This document shows positions 1-12,290 of a DNA stretch of 64,000 bases, one piece after another. Origin of the DNA: Mytilus galloprovincialis. Its lineage: Eukaryota > Mollusca > Bivalvia > Mytilida > Mytilidae. How positions within the stretch are numbered: the stretch's first letter is position 1; each line of letters starts with the position of its first letter. Below the pieces are notes generated by a model, which saw only the letters and a list, made by a program, of their open reading frames with translations, was not told where the DNA came from and made no database searches. The position numbers were made by a program, and so were the translations under genes. The stretch is from contig NC_134843.1 in assembly GCF_965363235.1 (NCBI RefSeq), positions 64,147,865-64,211,864 of the forward strand, in the 5' to 3' direction.

Positions 1-29
1 CACTATAAGGGGGAATCATAGGGGATTTG

Positions 30-300
30 TCATAGTTTAGAAGAAGAAAAACTACAAAAGAAATTATGGAGAGCCTGTTGGTTTTCTTTAACAGAAAGAA
101 ACTTCTTCCAGTCAGGAATCATTCTTCCTTCAAAAATCTGATACACTTTGGTGGAAGCTGTAGTCTTTGTGCGGCTTTCCTTTACAGAAGACAACTTTTT
201 GGAGTTATTCATGTCGTAGCGGTAAAACAATGTCTACTACTGTGTGCGCTAGAGAAAAGCATTGGATAATAATTTTATGATAGTAAGCTGAAAGTTCACC
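30..300 (-). pseudogene. Fragment of an unrecognised protein domain, frame broken
   Basis: Reading the minus strand, about 85 codons look protein-like: a segment ending VVDIV is followed, after an apparent one-base frame change, by YRYDMNNSKK and a basic stretch, then GRMIPDWKKFLSVKEN (about 30-130). The layout of an RYD-like motif, a basic linker and 'P.WKKFL..KEN' resembles a module I remember from uncharacterised invertebrate proteins, but I cannot name it and its function is unknown. No splice context or start codon supports a working gene. It could be a pseudogene, an exon of a gene running off the left edge, or part of a mobile element. Confidence 0.3.
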
Positions 301-2725
301 AAATGATTTCCTTTTTTTTTCTTTTTTTTTATCATCAATACATTTAAGCAATGCCATACCACCTCTCAGACTGGTGTAAGTTGTGGGTGGTGGGCCTAAG
401 GAAGGTAGGGAAAGTGAACAAAAGACACCACAATCGAATTGGTTCAGCAAATCAGGAACTTCAACAAACGACTCATACTCTTCAACCTATTGCGTCATTA
501 AGTCTTTCAACAGAACTTCAGAGGCAACGTTTACTCTTTACAGTAAAGGAAGTGATTCAGTACTTCTTCCCTGGCACATAATACACTTTTCAAAATTAAA
601 ACACATGTGTTGCCTTTTTCAACTACTAGGACCTAATCGTAGAGGACTTCCTAATTCAAACATTTTCCAGATAACTACATGTCTAAATTCAGACTTGGTT
701 CTTAATTTTTGAAATATATAAAAAGAAAAAAACCCATATCAAATAAGCATACGAAAATAAGAACTCTTTTAAAAATACATAAAAAAACACGATAACGAAC
801 ACGAAATGGGACCATGAACAAACAAAAAGATCGTATTGAACAAATTTTAGCAATGAAAAATCGTTGTGATACGAAATAGCATTTATAGATTAAAATAATA
901 GTATCGTTCTGGTTCAATATTTTTGTACAAGTCGAATTTCAAGAGGAAACCCTGTATCTTCATTTTGTAGAGTATTTTTTGTTACAATGTACAAGTCGAA
1001 ATAATGCTTCTGAGATAAATGATTTTGAAATTGTTGTTTAATAAAGGTTTGAAATATCATATAAATGTTGATTATTTTACATTTTGCGTAAAAATAAATG
1101 ATGAAAAATGAATTGAAACGTACTTTATTAAATGCAAAATATTCGTAGTGTTCAATTTTAACAAAAAAACTCTTCAATAACGGATTAAGTTTGCTAAACT
1201 TTGTTTGACATTGTTTGAAAAAGGTGTTACAACAATGTATATAAAAACAAAAAGCATATCACGAATGTTCTTTTAGAATGTAGGCCCAAAATCTTTTGAA
1301 AGTAATTTTGTCTTTAAAGTAAGGGAACGAACTTCAAAGCCCATTTTACAAAAATGCACCGTACGATTTTTTGAGGACAAGTCAAAATGTAAAATGTAAC
1401 CTTTAAACTATCAATACTGTGTTTTATAGCCGTATAGTCCAAATGACGATTAAAGTCCTTAAATAAGCGACTTTTCCTTACTTGGTCACCGTACGAATAG
1501 TATTGATGTAAACTGAAAATAAGCGAATAGATATTCTTTCTCCCAAAAAGACCAGGTTCAATGTATGAACAGCTATAATAAAATCCTTTATAAATAAGCT
1601 TATCTTCTCAAATAAAAGATTTCAAGGACAATTCCAAGTCAAGCGAAACACTGAAATATATATATTGTCGCCATCATATCAAAGAAAGCCGAAATTGGTT
1701 CGGAATGTCTTTCACCTGAGCCTGAGGACTACATTATCTTAAACGCATCTATACTATTAAACGAGAAGACCTCATTTTTGTTGTCGCTTCTCTTCCTTCC
1801 CCAATAAATTAATCATCATGCCTCTGTGTCCTATAGGTACCATGGATAGTCGCATTTGTCATCCATTCTTATGATTATTCAGTTTGGGTTATTTTAGGAG
1901 AAAAACGAAGAAAAGGCGTCCGAATATTGTTTCCATCATCAGACCGACTTTTAAGTCATACCCAAAACTTCTGTTTTTAAACTTTAAAATAGGGGGTAAA
2001 GGATTATTTTCGTGCAACGTGTTTTGCCACTTTTTCTTTCACGCGTAGCCGTGAAAAAGGTTCGTTATTCACAGTGTTTCATGAAATCGCTAAAATGTTC
2101 AACGTGCAAGACATTTGTTTGTTCGTTCATCGTGAAATGGCAATTTTATTTCGAGTTCTTCCGTGCAGATATCGGCCCCCTTTACTCCCCTCTTTAAACA
2201 TTATTTTCATAACTTGATTACTCGGAGACAGGAACATTATATTCGCGTTATTCTGCATACCATAATTATGATCCTATAATATATAGAGACTCTCTATATA
2301 ATATAGCAGTGATCGCCGTGGAGAAGAAACTTGAAAATTGATAGTTAATAGCAAATCTGTGACACTTTATTTATATTAAATGTATGTTCATAGTATACAG
2401 AAACGCGAAAATCATAGAATTTAACAGAAAGCAAAAAAAATAACGAAATATCATTCTACAACAGTTTTCATACATAGATTCAAACAAGCTCTAAATACCC
2501 ACGATTTCACGGTGTGTTTTAGTAACATATTAAACCAACAACACAAAGACGTTGCCATAGGTACTCAGACTAAGATAAACGAAAAGTATAGTTATGTTTG
2601 GCAATACGCTGTTCTTTATGACGTTAATTAGTATTAGCTCATACATGAAACATACAATTTTTTTTAAAACTATTTCTCAATTTCCATTAAATTGAAAATT
2701 ATTTAAATATACAAATGTATATATA
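301..2725. other. Non-coding AT-rich stretch
   Basis: Only short open frames occur here, none with recognisable domains or biased codon use. There are homopolymer T and A runs (around 309-330 and 720-790). I see no RNA gene, tandem repeat or clear transposon end. Confidence 0.5.
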
Positions 2726-3024
2726 CACATGGAAAAAAGTATTGCAACACCAAATTGAAATTCAAATTAAAAAAAAACTTTTTATTTTTTTGTTAAATAA
2801 TTTGTTGAAATAGAATTAGTTAAACAGTATTTAAATATCACCTGAGTTTAATCAATAAATATCGACTCTATCAGTTCTTATCTGCACATGCAGCTACTGT
2901 ACTCGTAAACACTAAAACAGATGTTTTAATCCTCATTGTTTTCAACACATAAAATAACCAAGTTTAGAAATGTATGTTATTGACACCTTGTAATTGGTCA
3001 TCTACAACTAATAACTGCAGCAAG

Positions 3025-3660
3025 ATGGCAGACATTCAGCATGAGGGAAGCAGGTATGTCGCTGTGATAATTGCACGTATTGTTGGTCATCACCATTCCA
3101 CTATTAGTCGTTTTGAGAATAAAAATCAGGAAAGAAACAATGTTAAAGACCTTCCGAGGTCAAGAAGACCCCCTATAACATCTTCTAGGGAAAATAAAGC
3201 ATAATGAAGGTTGGTCAGAAGGAAACCCATTGCAAACAATACAATCCTAAAAAGAGAATGATGACCATACATGAGCCTTTAAACAAGAACTGTTCGAGAT
3301 CGGCTCATCGCTACTGGTTATCGTGCGATAATAAACTTTAGGTGATCTTTGCCTACGAACAGACACACAGATGCCCGTATCAAATATAGTGCAGAGCTCG
3401 CCAAAGTTGGAAATAAGCGTCGTGGAGGAAGATCCATTGTTCCAATGAAATTCGGTTTATCTTCCTCGGCCCAATCGTAGCCCGAATTTGGACCATATCG
3501 AGGATATTAGGGACACTATTGGGCGTAAAGTGCATGTAAGGACACCCCATTTCAAACAAGTCATGAAATAAGCAATACCCTTCGTCAAGAATGGTTACTG
3601 CTAACTTAGCAACAAATTAGTCGACTTATGGCAGGAATCGGAAGACGTTAAGATGCGGTT
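3025..3660 (+). pseudogene. Tc1-like transposase remnant
   Basis: The N-terminal DNA-binding half is readable: a helix-turn-helix with ARIVGHHHSTISRFENK (about 3070-3125), then KDLPRSRRPPIT (about 3149-3180), matching the 'STI.R' and 'D.PRSGRP' signatures of Tc1 transposases. The open frame stops at 3204. Further homology continues in other frames: TVRDRLIATGYRA and NRHTDARI near 3285-3380, and PNLDHIEDIRDTIGRKV near 3480-3530, the counterpart of the Tc1 'PN.NPIE..W..LGR.V' block that carries the last catalytic acid. The segment holding the middle catalytic Asp residues appears deleted. The coding potential is dead. Confidence 0.8.
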
Positions 3661-4017
3661 ATCCGTTTGAATGGAGGCTGCGCACAAAGTACTAATTCTT
3701 TTGCGTATAACGATCAACCATGATGTGAACAATCATCTAAAGATTTATTTTGAAATGTCTGACATTGTAAAGTTCGACTACAATAAAAGTTGTAAAATAC
3801 ATTTTTTTGTACAAAAAACACTTCATTTTGTTATAATTACATTAGATGTAAGTTTCATTATAATACGTTATTCTGATTGGCTAACATGTTATTCCGTAAA
3901 CAATTGCATCAGACAATAACATTTATCATGCATGATAACACGAGGTCCCACAAAAAAGTGCACAGGTGAATTAAATAAAACTGGATAAAAATCGTGTTTT
4001 CATGATTTTAGCTAAAA

Positions 4018-4216
4018 AAATGTAATTATAAGTATTGAATACTTCTTTTTGAAACTTTATAGGGTTGTAAAGGCGTTGACCGTGCGTACATTTTTAGAAT
4101 GAAGCGCTTCCGCGCTTCATACAAAATGTACTTCGGTCAACGCTTTTACCACCCAATAAATTTACAAAAAGAAGCATTCAATTCTTAAATAAAAATTGTG
4201 GTTACTTATAACTTTT
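4018..4216. repeat. About 200-bp imperfect palindrome inside the Tc1 element
   Basis: The two arms, about 4018-4097 and 4103-4216, are imperfect reverse complements. Matching blocks include GGCGTTGACCG / CGGTCAACGC and GAAGCGC / GCGCTTC around the centre (4097-4102), extending outward through CTTCTTTTTG / CAAAAAGAAG to TATAAGTA / TACTTATA. It would fold into one long hairpin. It may be a foldback MITE inserted into the transposon or a feature of a non-autonomous derivative. Confidence 0.7.
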
Positions 4217-4371
4217 TTTTTCATACATTTTTTTATCGTTTTAAAGCCAATGTTATCATAAACTACGTTTCAATATTATTTTACAAATATTTTATCATAT
4301 TTCATCCAAAATAAGAGACTGATTTTTCAAGTTTTAAAAAATCAAGGTGTTGCAATACTTTTTTCCATGTG

Positions 4372-7338
4372 TATAGATTGTACTATCAGTATTTCGATTT
4401 TAATCGACTTCTGTACAAAACGTCGAAACTTTTCACTATGTTTCAATACAGCTGGCATTTTGATGTTTAACTACTTATAAAAACAAAAATAGACTTTTTG
4501 ACAAACAAACTTTATTTCCTCATAATCTTAAATATTGAAAGTATATATTTCAAATATTTGTCACTGTCTAAGCATGTCAATTGATGCAAAATGCATATCT
4601 TCTATGATGCTCAGGATTCCGTCATCAAAAGTATCTTAGTCTAAGCATATATATCGCGTGGAAACAGCCAGTATCAAATCTGTTTAAAGTGATTTAAGAG
4701 TATAAATGTTATCAACCCGCCTTCAACTGTTATTTTAGGGTCTTTTTATCCGTACTATCAGCACCCCAACTATGTGTCTTTCAAGAAGATAATAATGAAA
4801 AATAATCCTCGTTTGGGTCAATGGCAGCAACAGCTACTATATATCCTCTCTTTGCGTGATCTGAAATTTCAATTTCATCCTCAGATTTTGTAATGAAAAC
4901 GGCAGTTTGGAATTTTTTAATTTTATTTAAGATTAAAAAGTGATCTACAGTCCTTGAATTAGAATAAGTATTTTCACATTCGTCTGTTTGTCGGATGCAT
5001 GGAAATGACTGTACTAGCATAAAGATGTCTGTTACTATAGGTTCCAAAGTAGAAAGGTTTGATATTAGAGAAAACTTATTATTTATCAAAAACTTTGACT
5101 GCTTTAAGATCAGCACATGGTTTACAAAACTTGATGGAAGTCAAATTTTCTTTTTGATTTATTACCTTTTAACAGAAATTATTAAAATTATCACTAACAA
5201 ATATATCATTACACAGAACGTGTAAAATGCTAAAGATACAAACATGCTTTTCTTTCAGTCAAAGGAAAATAAAATTATACATATTACGTTACATGGACGT
5301 TCCGTGCAAAAAACGTTCAATTCGGACGTGGTAACATGTTGGGGAGACACGGACAATTTGATGGGACTTGATGAAAAATTTAGCGTTTCTTTAACATTGA
5401 AGGCTTAATCTAATCTTTTTAAAAAATCACATTTCTGTAGTAACATTTGTTTTCATAGTTCATTTGTCTGTCACAAATTTAAAATACCCTAAATTATCAT
5501 GGTACTAAAAAATCTTGAACAATGGCTCTGTGGTCACATTTAAGGGAGACATAGAAAATACTGAAAATAAAATAAAATGAGAGAAGCTGTGTTAGAAATT
5601 AAAATGTATTCGTAAAATTCAATAAAATCACATTTTCATGTAGAGGGGGCAAACCTTTTCTATGATTTATGTGAAAATATTGTAATGTCAAAGTGCTTAC
5701 TTTCATTTTTGTATACTCGAATTTTCAAATCTTACAGCTCAATGGAATTTGGAAAATGACCGCTAGATGACGAACTGCTATGATATTCATTGTGACCGCG
5801 TCACACTATAAATATGATTATATCATATCCCACCTGTACAAATTTCGTCGAAATCCATTCAGCAGTTTGCATTTTTTCTTCTTTTTTTTTTGCTAAATTA
5901 TGTAATAATACATAACATTAAATTTATTAAAATCAGGTTTTCTTTTATTTCGATTGAAATGATGAATCAAGACAAGTTACTGTTTAATAATACGCAGAAT
6001 TGATTTGTTTTTGTCCTACTTATGATCAAGAGATGGTCAAATGAAACATAGACCGAATACCGTGCGTAACCTGTTAAAGCATTTTATTTTGTGTTTTTTT
6101 AAGCTAGATTTTAGTTTATTCTTTTATAAAAAGGTATAACAAAAACTACAAGGCAAAGTCAAACGGTGAAATCCATAAAAACAGACAAAATCCGATATGG
6201 TTTCAAGAATAACATGAATAAGGCGGATGGGTATTGCAATTGTTGCATACAAAACAGGAATGATTACCATATTGATATTTTTGAAGTACATATAAGTCCT
6301 TCAGCTTTTAGTTTTTTCCTTGGTTTTATCTTCGTGATAGATTTATGAAATTTGAACATTTAAAAAAAAAACTGCAGCCTCCTCTAGTTTCTAAAATCAA
6401 TATACTAGTTCTACGTATACAAATGAAATTCACACACTTGAAAACACATTCATTATGAAACTTGTTTTCAGACAATTAATACACAATGATTTAGTAGTGG
6501 TTTCTCTCCTCAGATACTAGTTATAACAGAACATCTGTCGTACACTTGATTGAAATCAAATATGTTACAGAACTTAATTACAAACTGAAAAAAAATATCT
6601 AGTGCCGTAAGCTTCTTTTTTCAATGATTTCAAAGATTCTTTTCTATCAATACACGTGTTAATCACCTGCATGTATGCAGTGTTTATCGGTTTCGTGTTA
6701 TGATTAAATATCAATAAATGGACAGAATGTGTATATGTAAATATTTCAAATTCGGTCTTTGATTAATAACCTCGTTTTATTTTTATTTTTTTTTATAAAA
6801 ATGCTTCACATCCTGTTTAGGTGCTAATTTGACAAATTTAACAAATGAAACATAAAAACCCCTTCTTAATTGTAATATACTGTTACATGATCTTATAAAC
6901 ATGTCTGTAGATGCTCAGTGTAGATGTGAATATGTTTTGTTATTTGAAATAAAAGAATGGACATAACAACGTTTAAACCTAACACGATAAAGTGTATATG
7001 TGGGCTTTATAAGATTCTATTTCTTTTGTTTTATCATGGCATATCATCTTTCTTTATTTTTAAATGTCTTTGAATTTATTTTTAAAAAGTGCGTAACAGA
7101 TAAATACGAAACATTTTAATCTGTCATTTGACATTAACTTTGTCCTATACTTCTCTGAAAGTTTTTAATTCTATATGAATATTTTGAAAGAAACTAAAAT
7201 ATATTATATCTTCGCTAATTGTTTTAATCTCAGGAGGGTAGAAATCTGTTTTTTTTTAATTACAACATGTAAAGAGATAATGACTTAAAACATGAAAAGG
7301 ATAGCTCATTACTGTCCTTTCTTGTTTGAACAGTTGTA
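4372..7338. other. Intergenic stretch, no recognised gene
   Basis: AT-rich DNA. The longest open frame is a minus-strand frame of 111 codons (4781-5116; contains a run EDEIEISDHAKRGYIVAVAA). It matches no family I know and has no convincing start or splice context, so I do not call it a gene, though it could be an exon. Nothing else structured is visible. Confidence 0.4.
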
Positions 7339-7748
7339 CTTAAGGATGTACTTAGGTGAGGTTAGGTAAAAATTAAGAAATTAAGAAATTAAAATTAATA
7401 CTTTAAGCTGGTAGGGCATCAATTTAGGATAAAGATAAGCTAAAAATATTGATAGGTCATGGACCTCCTTTTCAAGATATTTGAGATTTAAAATATAGCG
7501 GGAATCGGCTGACTCGGACTTTTACTTTATATTTGCATTGGTACTATTTGGGTCTCAAAACAAAAGAAAGAAAACCAAGAATCTTCTAAAATTTTAGTAA
7601 ATGACCTTTAATGAGCTGTTAAGTCTTATATTAAAAAATAAATGGGTGTTATGGGGCAAAATATTTTACATTGTATTGTATGGAAAAACACCAAGGAGTC
7701 CGAACATTTGACACAAATTCCAAAACCTCACCTAAGTACATCCTTAAG
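7339..7748. mobile_element. MITE of about 410 bp with 25-bp terminal inverted repeats
   Basis: The element begins CTTAAGGATGTACTTAGGTG (7339-7363) and ends with the exact reverse complement (7724-7748). There is no open frame inside. Short length, inverted ends and no coding capacity fit a MITE. It sits 50 bp from the 3' end of the GPCR gene at 7797. A diverged end-like fragment (AAGGATGTACACATAAG) occurs near 56815. I did not find an unambiguous target duplication. Confidence 0.8.
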
Positions 7749-7796
7749 ATTTTTTTTAAAGATATACACTTGCGATCAACGTAGCGATGTATTGAT

Positions 7797-8957
7797 TTAG
7801 AGTATGGATCTTCTACAACAAATACACGGCTTTCTAAACATACAGTTCAAAAGTATTGCTGCTTCATTTCGAAACTTGACATCCATAAAAGCGTATATTA
7901 TTGGGTTCACAATGTTATTGATGACGAACATATGGTACAAAAGCATCACAACCGGTCTCTGTAAGATTGATAATTGTTCCCAAAAATCTTCGTACATCCC
8001 TTCAAGAAGTAAAATTATCACTTTTGGTAGAAAACAAAGTAAAAATACTAAAGTTATAACAAGAAACATAATTGTGAGCTTATGGCTAACACGACGATTG
8101 TGTTTTCTTCGTTTCTTGGATGCAGTTGGCTTTTCGTTCGTTTCCATTGGACGTTGTCCGTCATACTTATCTTTAGAAAGATTTGATGTTTTATCTGTTG
8201 TGGTTGACATACCGTCATCTTGAACCTCTGTACTAACGCCTTCAGAATTTGTTTCGATATTTTTTTCATCTCTAGTAAAGCGTTTTTTCATTTCTAAGTT
8301 ACGAAAAACTGTATATCCGATTCTGCCATAAAGTATGGTAAGTGTTATTACTATAACAAAAACTAACACACAAGCCACAATCGCGTGTAAATTACTCATG
8401 AAAGCATGCCCTTCTCGCAACCTCCCACATCTCATTCCTGATATTCCATACCTGACGCTGCGATAAGGAACAGAACCATACACAAACGGTAAAGGCATGG
8501 CGTAAAGTAAGGAAACGACGTTTGTTAACACCAATGCCATTCGTTTCATTAAAATCGACATAGATTGTTTAAAAGGGACACATATTTTCATGTATCGCTG
8601 AACAGCAATAATTACCAATATAAATACCGGATTGGTGGTAGCAAGGCCAGTGATAAACACGAGAGTCTTGCATCCAAAATTGTTTGAAAAAGTAACTTGA
8701 TTAAAACACTGGAATATATAATTCACTGCAAGGTACAATGTTGCTGTCATGTCAAATGTCGCTAAAACTGGTATAAAATATCTCTCTTCTGATGGTTCCT
8801 TGAACTGAAAACCATACACCAATAAAACAATGAAGTTTCCACATATTCCAAAAACGAGATAGACAGAAAGTACGATTATGTTTGGTATCAGGCTTCTTGT
8901 TATTTCATCATTCCATTCCGAAAATGTAATATTACTGCCAATATCGCTAGTATTCAT
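7797..8957 (-). CDS. Rhodopsin-class seven-transmembrane receptor, orphan (peptide-receptor-like)
   Basis: A complete single-exon receptor of 386 residues. Seven hydrophobic segments lie at about 24-49, 61-84, 97-120, 139-161, 188-212, 291-318 and 332-357. Class-A landmarks are visible: GN in TM1 (40-41), Cys96 and Cys177 for the extracellular disulphide, QRY (120-122) in place of DRY after TM3, CFLP (308-311) in TM6 and NPIIY (351-355) in TM7. The N-terminus has two N-glycosylation sequons. The third cytoplasmic loop is long (about 213-290), hydrophilic and Ser/Thr/Lys-rich, and the tail has a Cys cluster (372-381) likely to be lipidated. It should act at the plasma membrane through G proteins; the ligand is unknown. 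A splice-acceptor-like TCTAG lies just upstream of the ATG, so a 5' non-coding exon is possible. A decayed sister copy lies about 2 kb upstream at 10998-11722. Confidence 0.92.
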   Translation of the reverse strand: MNTSDIGSNITFSEWNDEITRSLIPNIIVLSVYLVFGICGNFIVLLVYGFQFKEPSEERYFIPVLATFDMTATLYLAVNYIFQCFNQVTFSNNFGCKTLVFITGLATTNPVFILVIIAVQRYMKICVPFKQSMSILMKRMALVLTNVVSLLYAMPLPFVYGSVPYRSVRYGISGMRCGRLREGHAFMSNLHAIVACVLVFVIVITLTILYGRIGYTVFRNLEMKKRFTRDEKNIETNSEGVSTEVQDDGMSTTTDKTSNLSKDKYDGQRPMETNEKPTASKKRRKHNRRVSHKLTIMFLVITLVFLLCFLPKVIILLLEGMYEDFWEQLSILQRPVVMLLYHMFVINNIVNPIIYAFMDVKFRNEAAILLNCMFRKPCICCRRSIL

Positions 8958-10997
8958 ATCTAGACATTGGTGATATGATCACAATTAGAATTTATGTCAT
9001 ATTAACATATTAATTGATTAATACAATATAATAATTTTTTCCGGTTAAAACAGAAACAATTTTCCTGTATAATTTTTAAAACGTTTGAAATCAGTTTATA
9101 AAAGCACATTTGGAATAAAATTTTTCCTCATTAACAATGAATTTAATCAAAGTAGGTTACGTTTCCCGGATATTTTTCAAATTTAAAATACGTTTGAAAT
9201 CGCACACAAATGGTCTTCTGATCTCAATGCACCATGTTCAAAACGGTGAATTTTAAGTGATTGCTCATCATTGAATGATGGATTAATTTTGTCTAGTTTA
9301 TACTATGACGATGAGAAACCTTCACTAATAAGGCGGTAGTTTAATGTCATTCTGCTTTTCATTTTGATCGGGATTTTTCATTAAACATCAAAAAGGAGCA
9401 AACGATTTCCTGCATATTTATATTTGAATTCATCAAAGTTAGGAATTGATTTTTGGGAAATGTGTTTATCCGATTGCTAAAAGGAATGTTACCTATTTAA
9501 ATAAACATCCAAAATATATAACCCTGGGTAGGTCATGTAGGTTGATAATGACTGCCTCATATTATTATTATAAAAATATAGATTCCTACACTGCAACAAG
9601 TGTACTACGATATTTTCCACTCGAGACAGTTAAATTTTATTATTTAATGCGCGAGGCTTGTGACGTCACAATAGGAAAATTTAGAATAAAACAAAACATT
9701 TTGACGTCATAATCAAATTTTGACTAATCATTTGCCGAGAACAGATTTTTCACTTGTGAGGAGAAATATCTTAAATTCTCACACCGGTCAGGAAATGTGA
9801 AAATAGCACAAAAATAAGAGAAAAATTGTTTCCATCGCCGAACAAATACAAATGATTGAAAAAATATATGAATCGTCAGTAAAATATTGAAGGTCAACCG
9901 TGTGAAAAATAATTTTAAAATTGAAAAATTCCTGTACGTTCCAGTAGGCGTTCTCAAAGATTTTCATTTTCCAAATACTAGTACTGAATTTCTTTAAAGT
10001 TGTATTATTCTTTTTCTTATAGAAGAAAACAATACCTAGGTTGGACAAAGTACTCCCTGCTTCTCAATCCTGCCCATTCAATAACATTAAAACTACCATT
10101 TTTGTGTCTGCACCAGATGCACATTTAGACAATACATATATGTTCCCATGATTATTCCTGTTATGTTTGTTATTTTATGCATTTTCAAGTTGCAATTGTT
10201 TAAAGACATATTAAAACTGCAATTTTAATAGCATTTACTAATTATGAGTATAAAAAAAATTGTACAAAACAAACCAAACCAATGCTATATCCGACTATCT
10301 TCGCATGTGGTATTTGAGCTAGTGGCCTAATAAAATTTGATCAAGTCTTAAATATAAAGAACATACTAACATTGGTCTATAGAAAAACAAATGCCAACAA
10401 TAACAACTTGTAAGCTTTTAATGTGTTTAAAGAATTTATTTCAATCATCTATTGAAACCTTTCGGAATTTCCCTCAACACTGTGTTGTTTTTTAAAAGGG
10501 ACGTAATACCAATACTAATCGTGTATTGAAATAAAACACGCCTACAAACCCCATACAAAATATACACGCAATTCCTTTTATCCAATCATATTCCTAGAAA
10601 TGTATAGGAGGTTAAATAAAACATAGTACATGGCATCTTTAAACTAACCCTTGTAACGGTATATATTTCTGTGACAAAAATAGGATAATGTCATGTCTTG
10701 AATTACTCATTAGATTTGATTTACAGGCTTGGAAATTATATTGAAAAATATCCTTGATAGATAAAGGCGACAGAAGTTAACCGATGTTCAAATCGCGTAA
10801 ATTGTTAGAAAAAAGCCATAAAGGCAACAAAAATATCCAAAGGAACCGAATAAACTCCAAAAGGGAGTCAGAGTGGGTGCGTCGAGAGGCTAAGCGCCTT
10901 GTGATATGCATGCACCACTCGCCATTCATGTGAAATCACACGCAGTCAAAATGTCTTTAACTAAAAATAAATTTAAAGTTCGAAGTCACAATAATGA
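8958..10997. other. Intergenic stretch with dispersed repeat pieces
   Basis: 9575-9740 (CACTGCAACAAGTGTACTAC ... CACTCGAGACAGTTAAA ... GTCACAATAGGAAA) matches 20830-21260. 10260-10445 matches, in reverse complement, 20540-20710 (shared words include GTTGTTATTGTTGGCATTTG). A short piece near 10085-10150 resembles the ribozyme-bearing repeat at 16540-17112 on the minus strand. No gene is seen. Confidence 0.5.
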
Positions 10998-11722
10998 TTA
11001 TACTTTATTTACGATACGAATTTTGTTGTACAACTCTCCGTCGCAGTGAAGTTTCGTATTAGGTGACTGTTTTTCTGCTTTTTTGATTGTGGTTGATAAT
11101 TCTGTATCAATACTTTCACTTTCATAATGTGTTTCCATAACTTTTATTTTACTCTTATGTCGCTCGCCTTTAATTATTTTTAGGTTACGGACATTTTTTC
11201 CATAAAAAAAGGTTATTACTTTTACTATTTCTGCAAAGAACACACACGCCTCAACTGCATGTCTGTTTCTTTCCAAAACATGCCCACCTTCCAATTTTCC
11301 ACATCTGATACAAGATATCACATACTTAACGCTGTGATAAAGAACGAAGTCAATTAAGACGAAATTTTCTGTTTCAGAGAAAAAGTATTTTCATTTATCG
11401 CTGTACTGCAATACTTACCAATTTGTAAACGGGATCACAAGTACTAAATCCAGCGAAAACACCACAGTTTTACATAAAGAATTGTTTGAAAATGTAGCTT
11501 GATTCAAGTCTGAAATATATATATATCGCATTTAAAGATATATTGTTGCTATCGTATCAAAGAAAGCTAAAACTGATATGCAATAGTTTTCATCATAGAC
11601 CAACAAAACAAGTACACATGTACTAAGACCGAGATAAAGAGAAAGTACTATAATATTTAATTTGGCTTCCTATTATGTCGTCGTTCCATTATGTATAATT
11701 CTTGATGATACTGTTAGTATTC
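10998..11722 (-). pseudogene. Decayed copy of the neighbouring GPCR
   Basis: The minus-strand frame at 10998-11321 carries CIRCGKLEGGHVLERNRHAV, clearly paralogous to MRCGRLREGHAFMSNLHAIV of the receptor at 7797-8957, followed by the TM5 region and the start of the third loop. Further upstream (to about 11722) the N-terminus is recognisable: ATGAATACTAAC (compare ATGAATACTAGC), WND, and TM1-TM4 remnants interrupted by stops and frame changes. Sequence matching TM6-TM7 and the C-terminus is missing. This is a host tandem duplicate that has lost function. Even the acceptor-like CTAG before the first ATG is shared. Confidence 0.85.
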
Positions 11723-11847
11723 ATATCTAGTCCTCGAAAAAATAACCAAATCATTCATTTCATACTAAGAATTCAGAGTTGTTTTATTAAAAAAAAATCC
11801 GACTTGAATCAGAAGTCATTCTTCCTGTTTATCATTCGAAACATTAA

Positions 11848-12290
11848 TTATAAAAAAGAAGATGTGGTATGATTGCCAATGAGACTACTATCCACAAAAG
11901 ACCAAAATGACACAGACATTAACAAACAATGAGCAAAACCCATACCGCATAGTCAGCTATAAAAGGCCCCGATAAGACAATGTAAAACAATTCAAACGAG
12001 AAGACTAACGGCCTTATTTATGTAAAAAAATGAACGAAAAACAAATATGTAACACATAAACAAACGACAACCACTGAATTACAGGGTCCTGACTTGGGAC
12101 AGGCACATACTTAAATAATAAGGCGGGGTTAAACATGTTTGCGGGATCCCAACCCTCCCCTTACCTTGGACAGTGGTATAACAGTACAACATAAGAACGA
12201 ACTATAAAAATCAGTTGAAAAAGGCTTAACTCATCAGATGGACAAACATACAAGTGGACGTGGCCCGGTACTTATAGCTTATTAAGAATA
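11848..12290 (+). repeat. Dispersed retroelement-type 3' tail (family R1)
   Basis: Begins GAAGATGTGGTATGATTGCC and continues through CAATGAGACTACTATCCAC, CCATACCGCATAGTCAGC, AAACGACAACCACTGAATTA and CTTGGGACAGGCACATAC. A second long copy at 61369-61760 keeps the same order of blocks. Shorter or diverged copies lie at about 24915-25120, 30545-30640, 34100-34195 and 48536-48635 (plus), and 26085-26175 (minus). I recognise this as a very abundant mussel repeat. It has no coding potential and is probably the 3' region of a retrotransposon. Confidence 0.75.

Larger units (their letters stand above)
2726..4371 (+). mobile_element. Decayed Tc1/mariner DNA transposon with intact inverted ends
   Basis: The element starts CACATGGAAAAAAG and ends with the exact reverse complement. 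The terminal inverted repeats (2726-2751 and 4346-4371) are 26 bp and identical. Each end is flanked by TA, the target duplication of Tc1/mariner elements (2724-2725 and 4372-4373). Inside lies a broken transposase (3025-3660) and, in the 3' half, a long foldback (4018-4216) that is not typical of a plain Tc1 element. The total of 1,646 bp is close to the usual 1.3-1.7 kb. It cannot encode its own transposase but keeps ends that a related enzyme could recognise. Confidence 0.88.

Noticed and set aside
4781-5116. 111-codon minus-strand open frame
   Set aside because: No recognisable domain, start context or splice support. Mentioned in the intergenic entry only.
7804-8223. 139-codon plus-strand frame
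   Set aside because: Antisense shadow of the receptor gene at 7797-8957.
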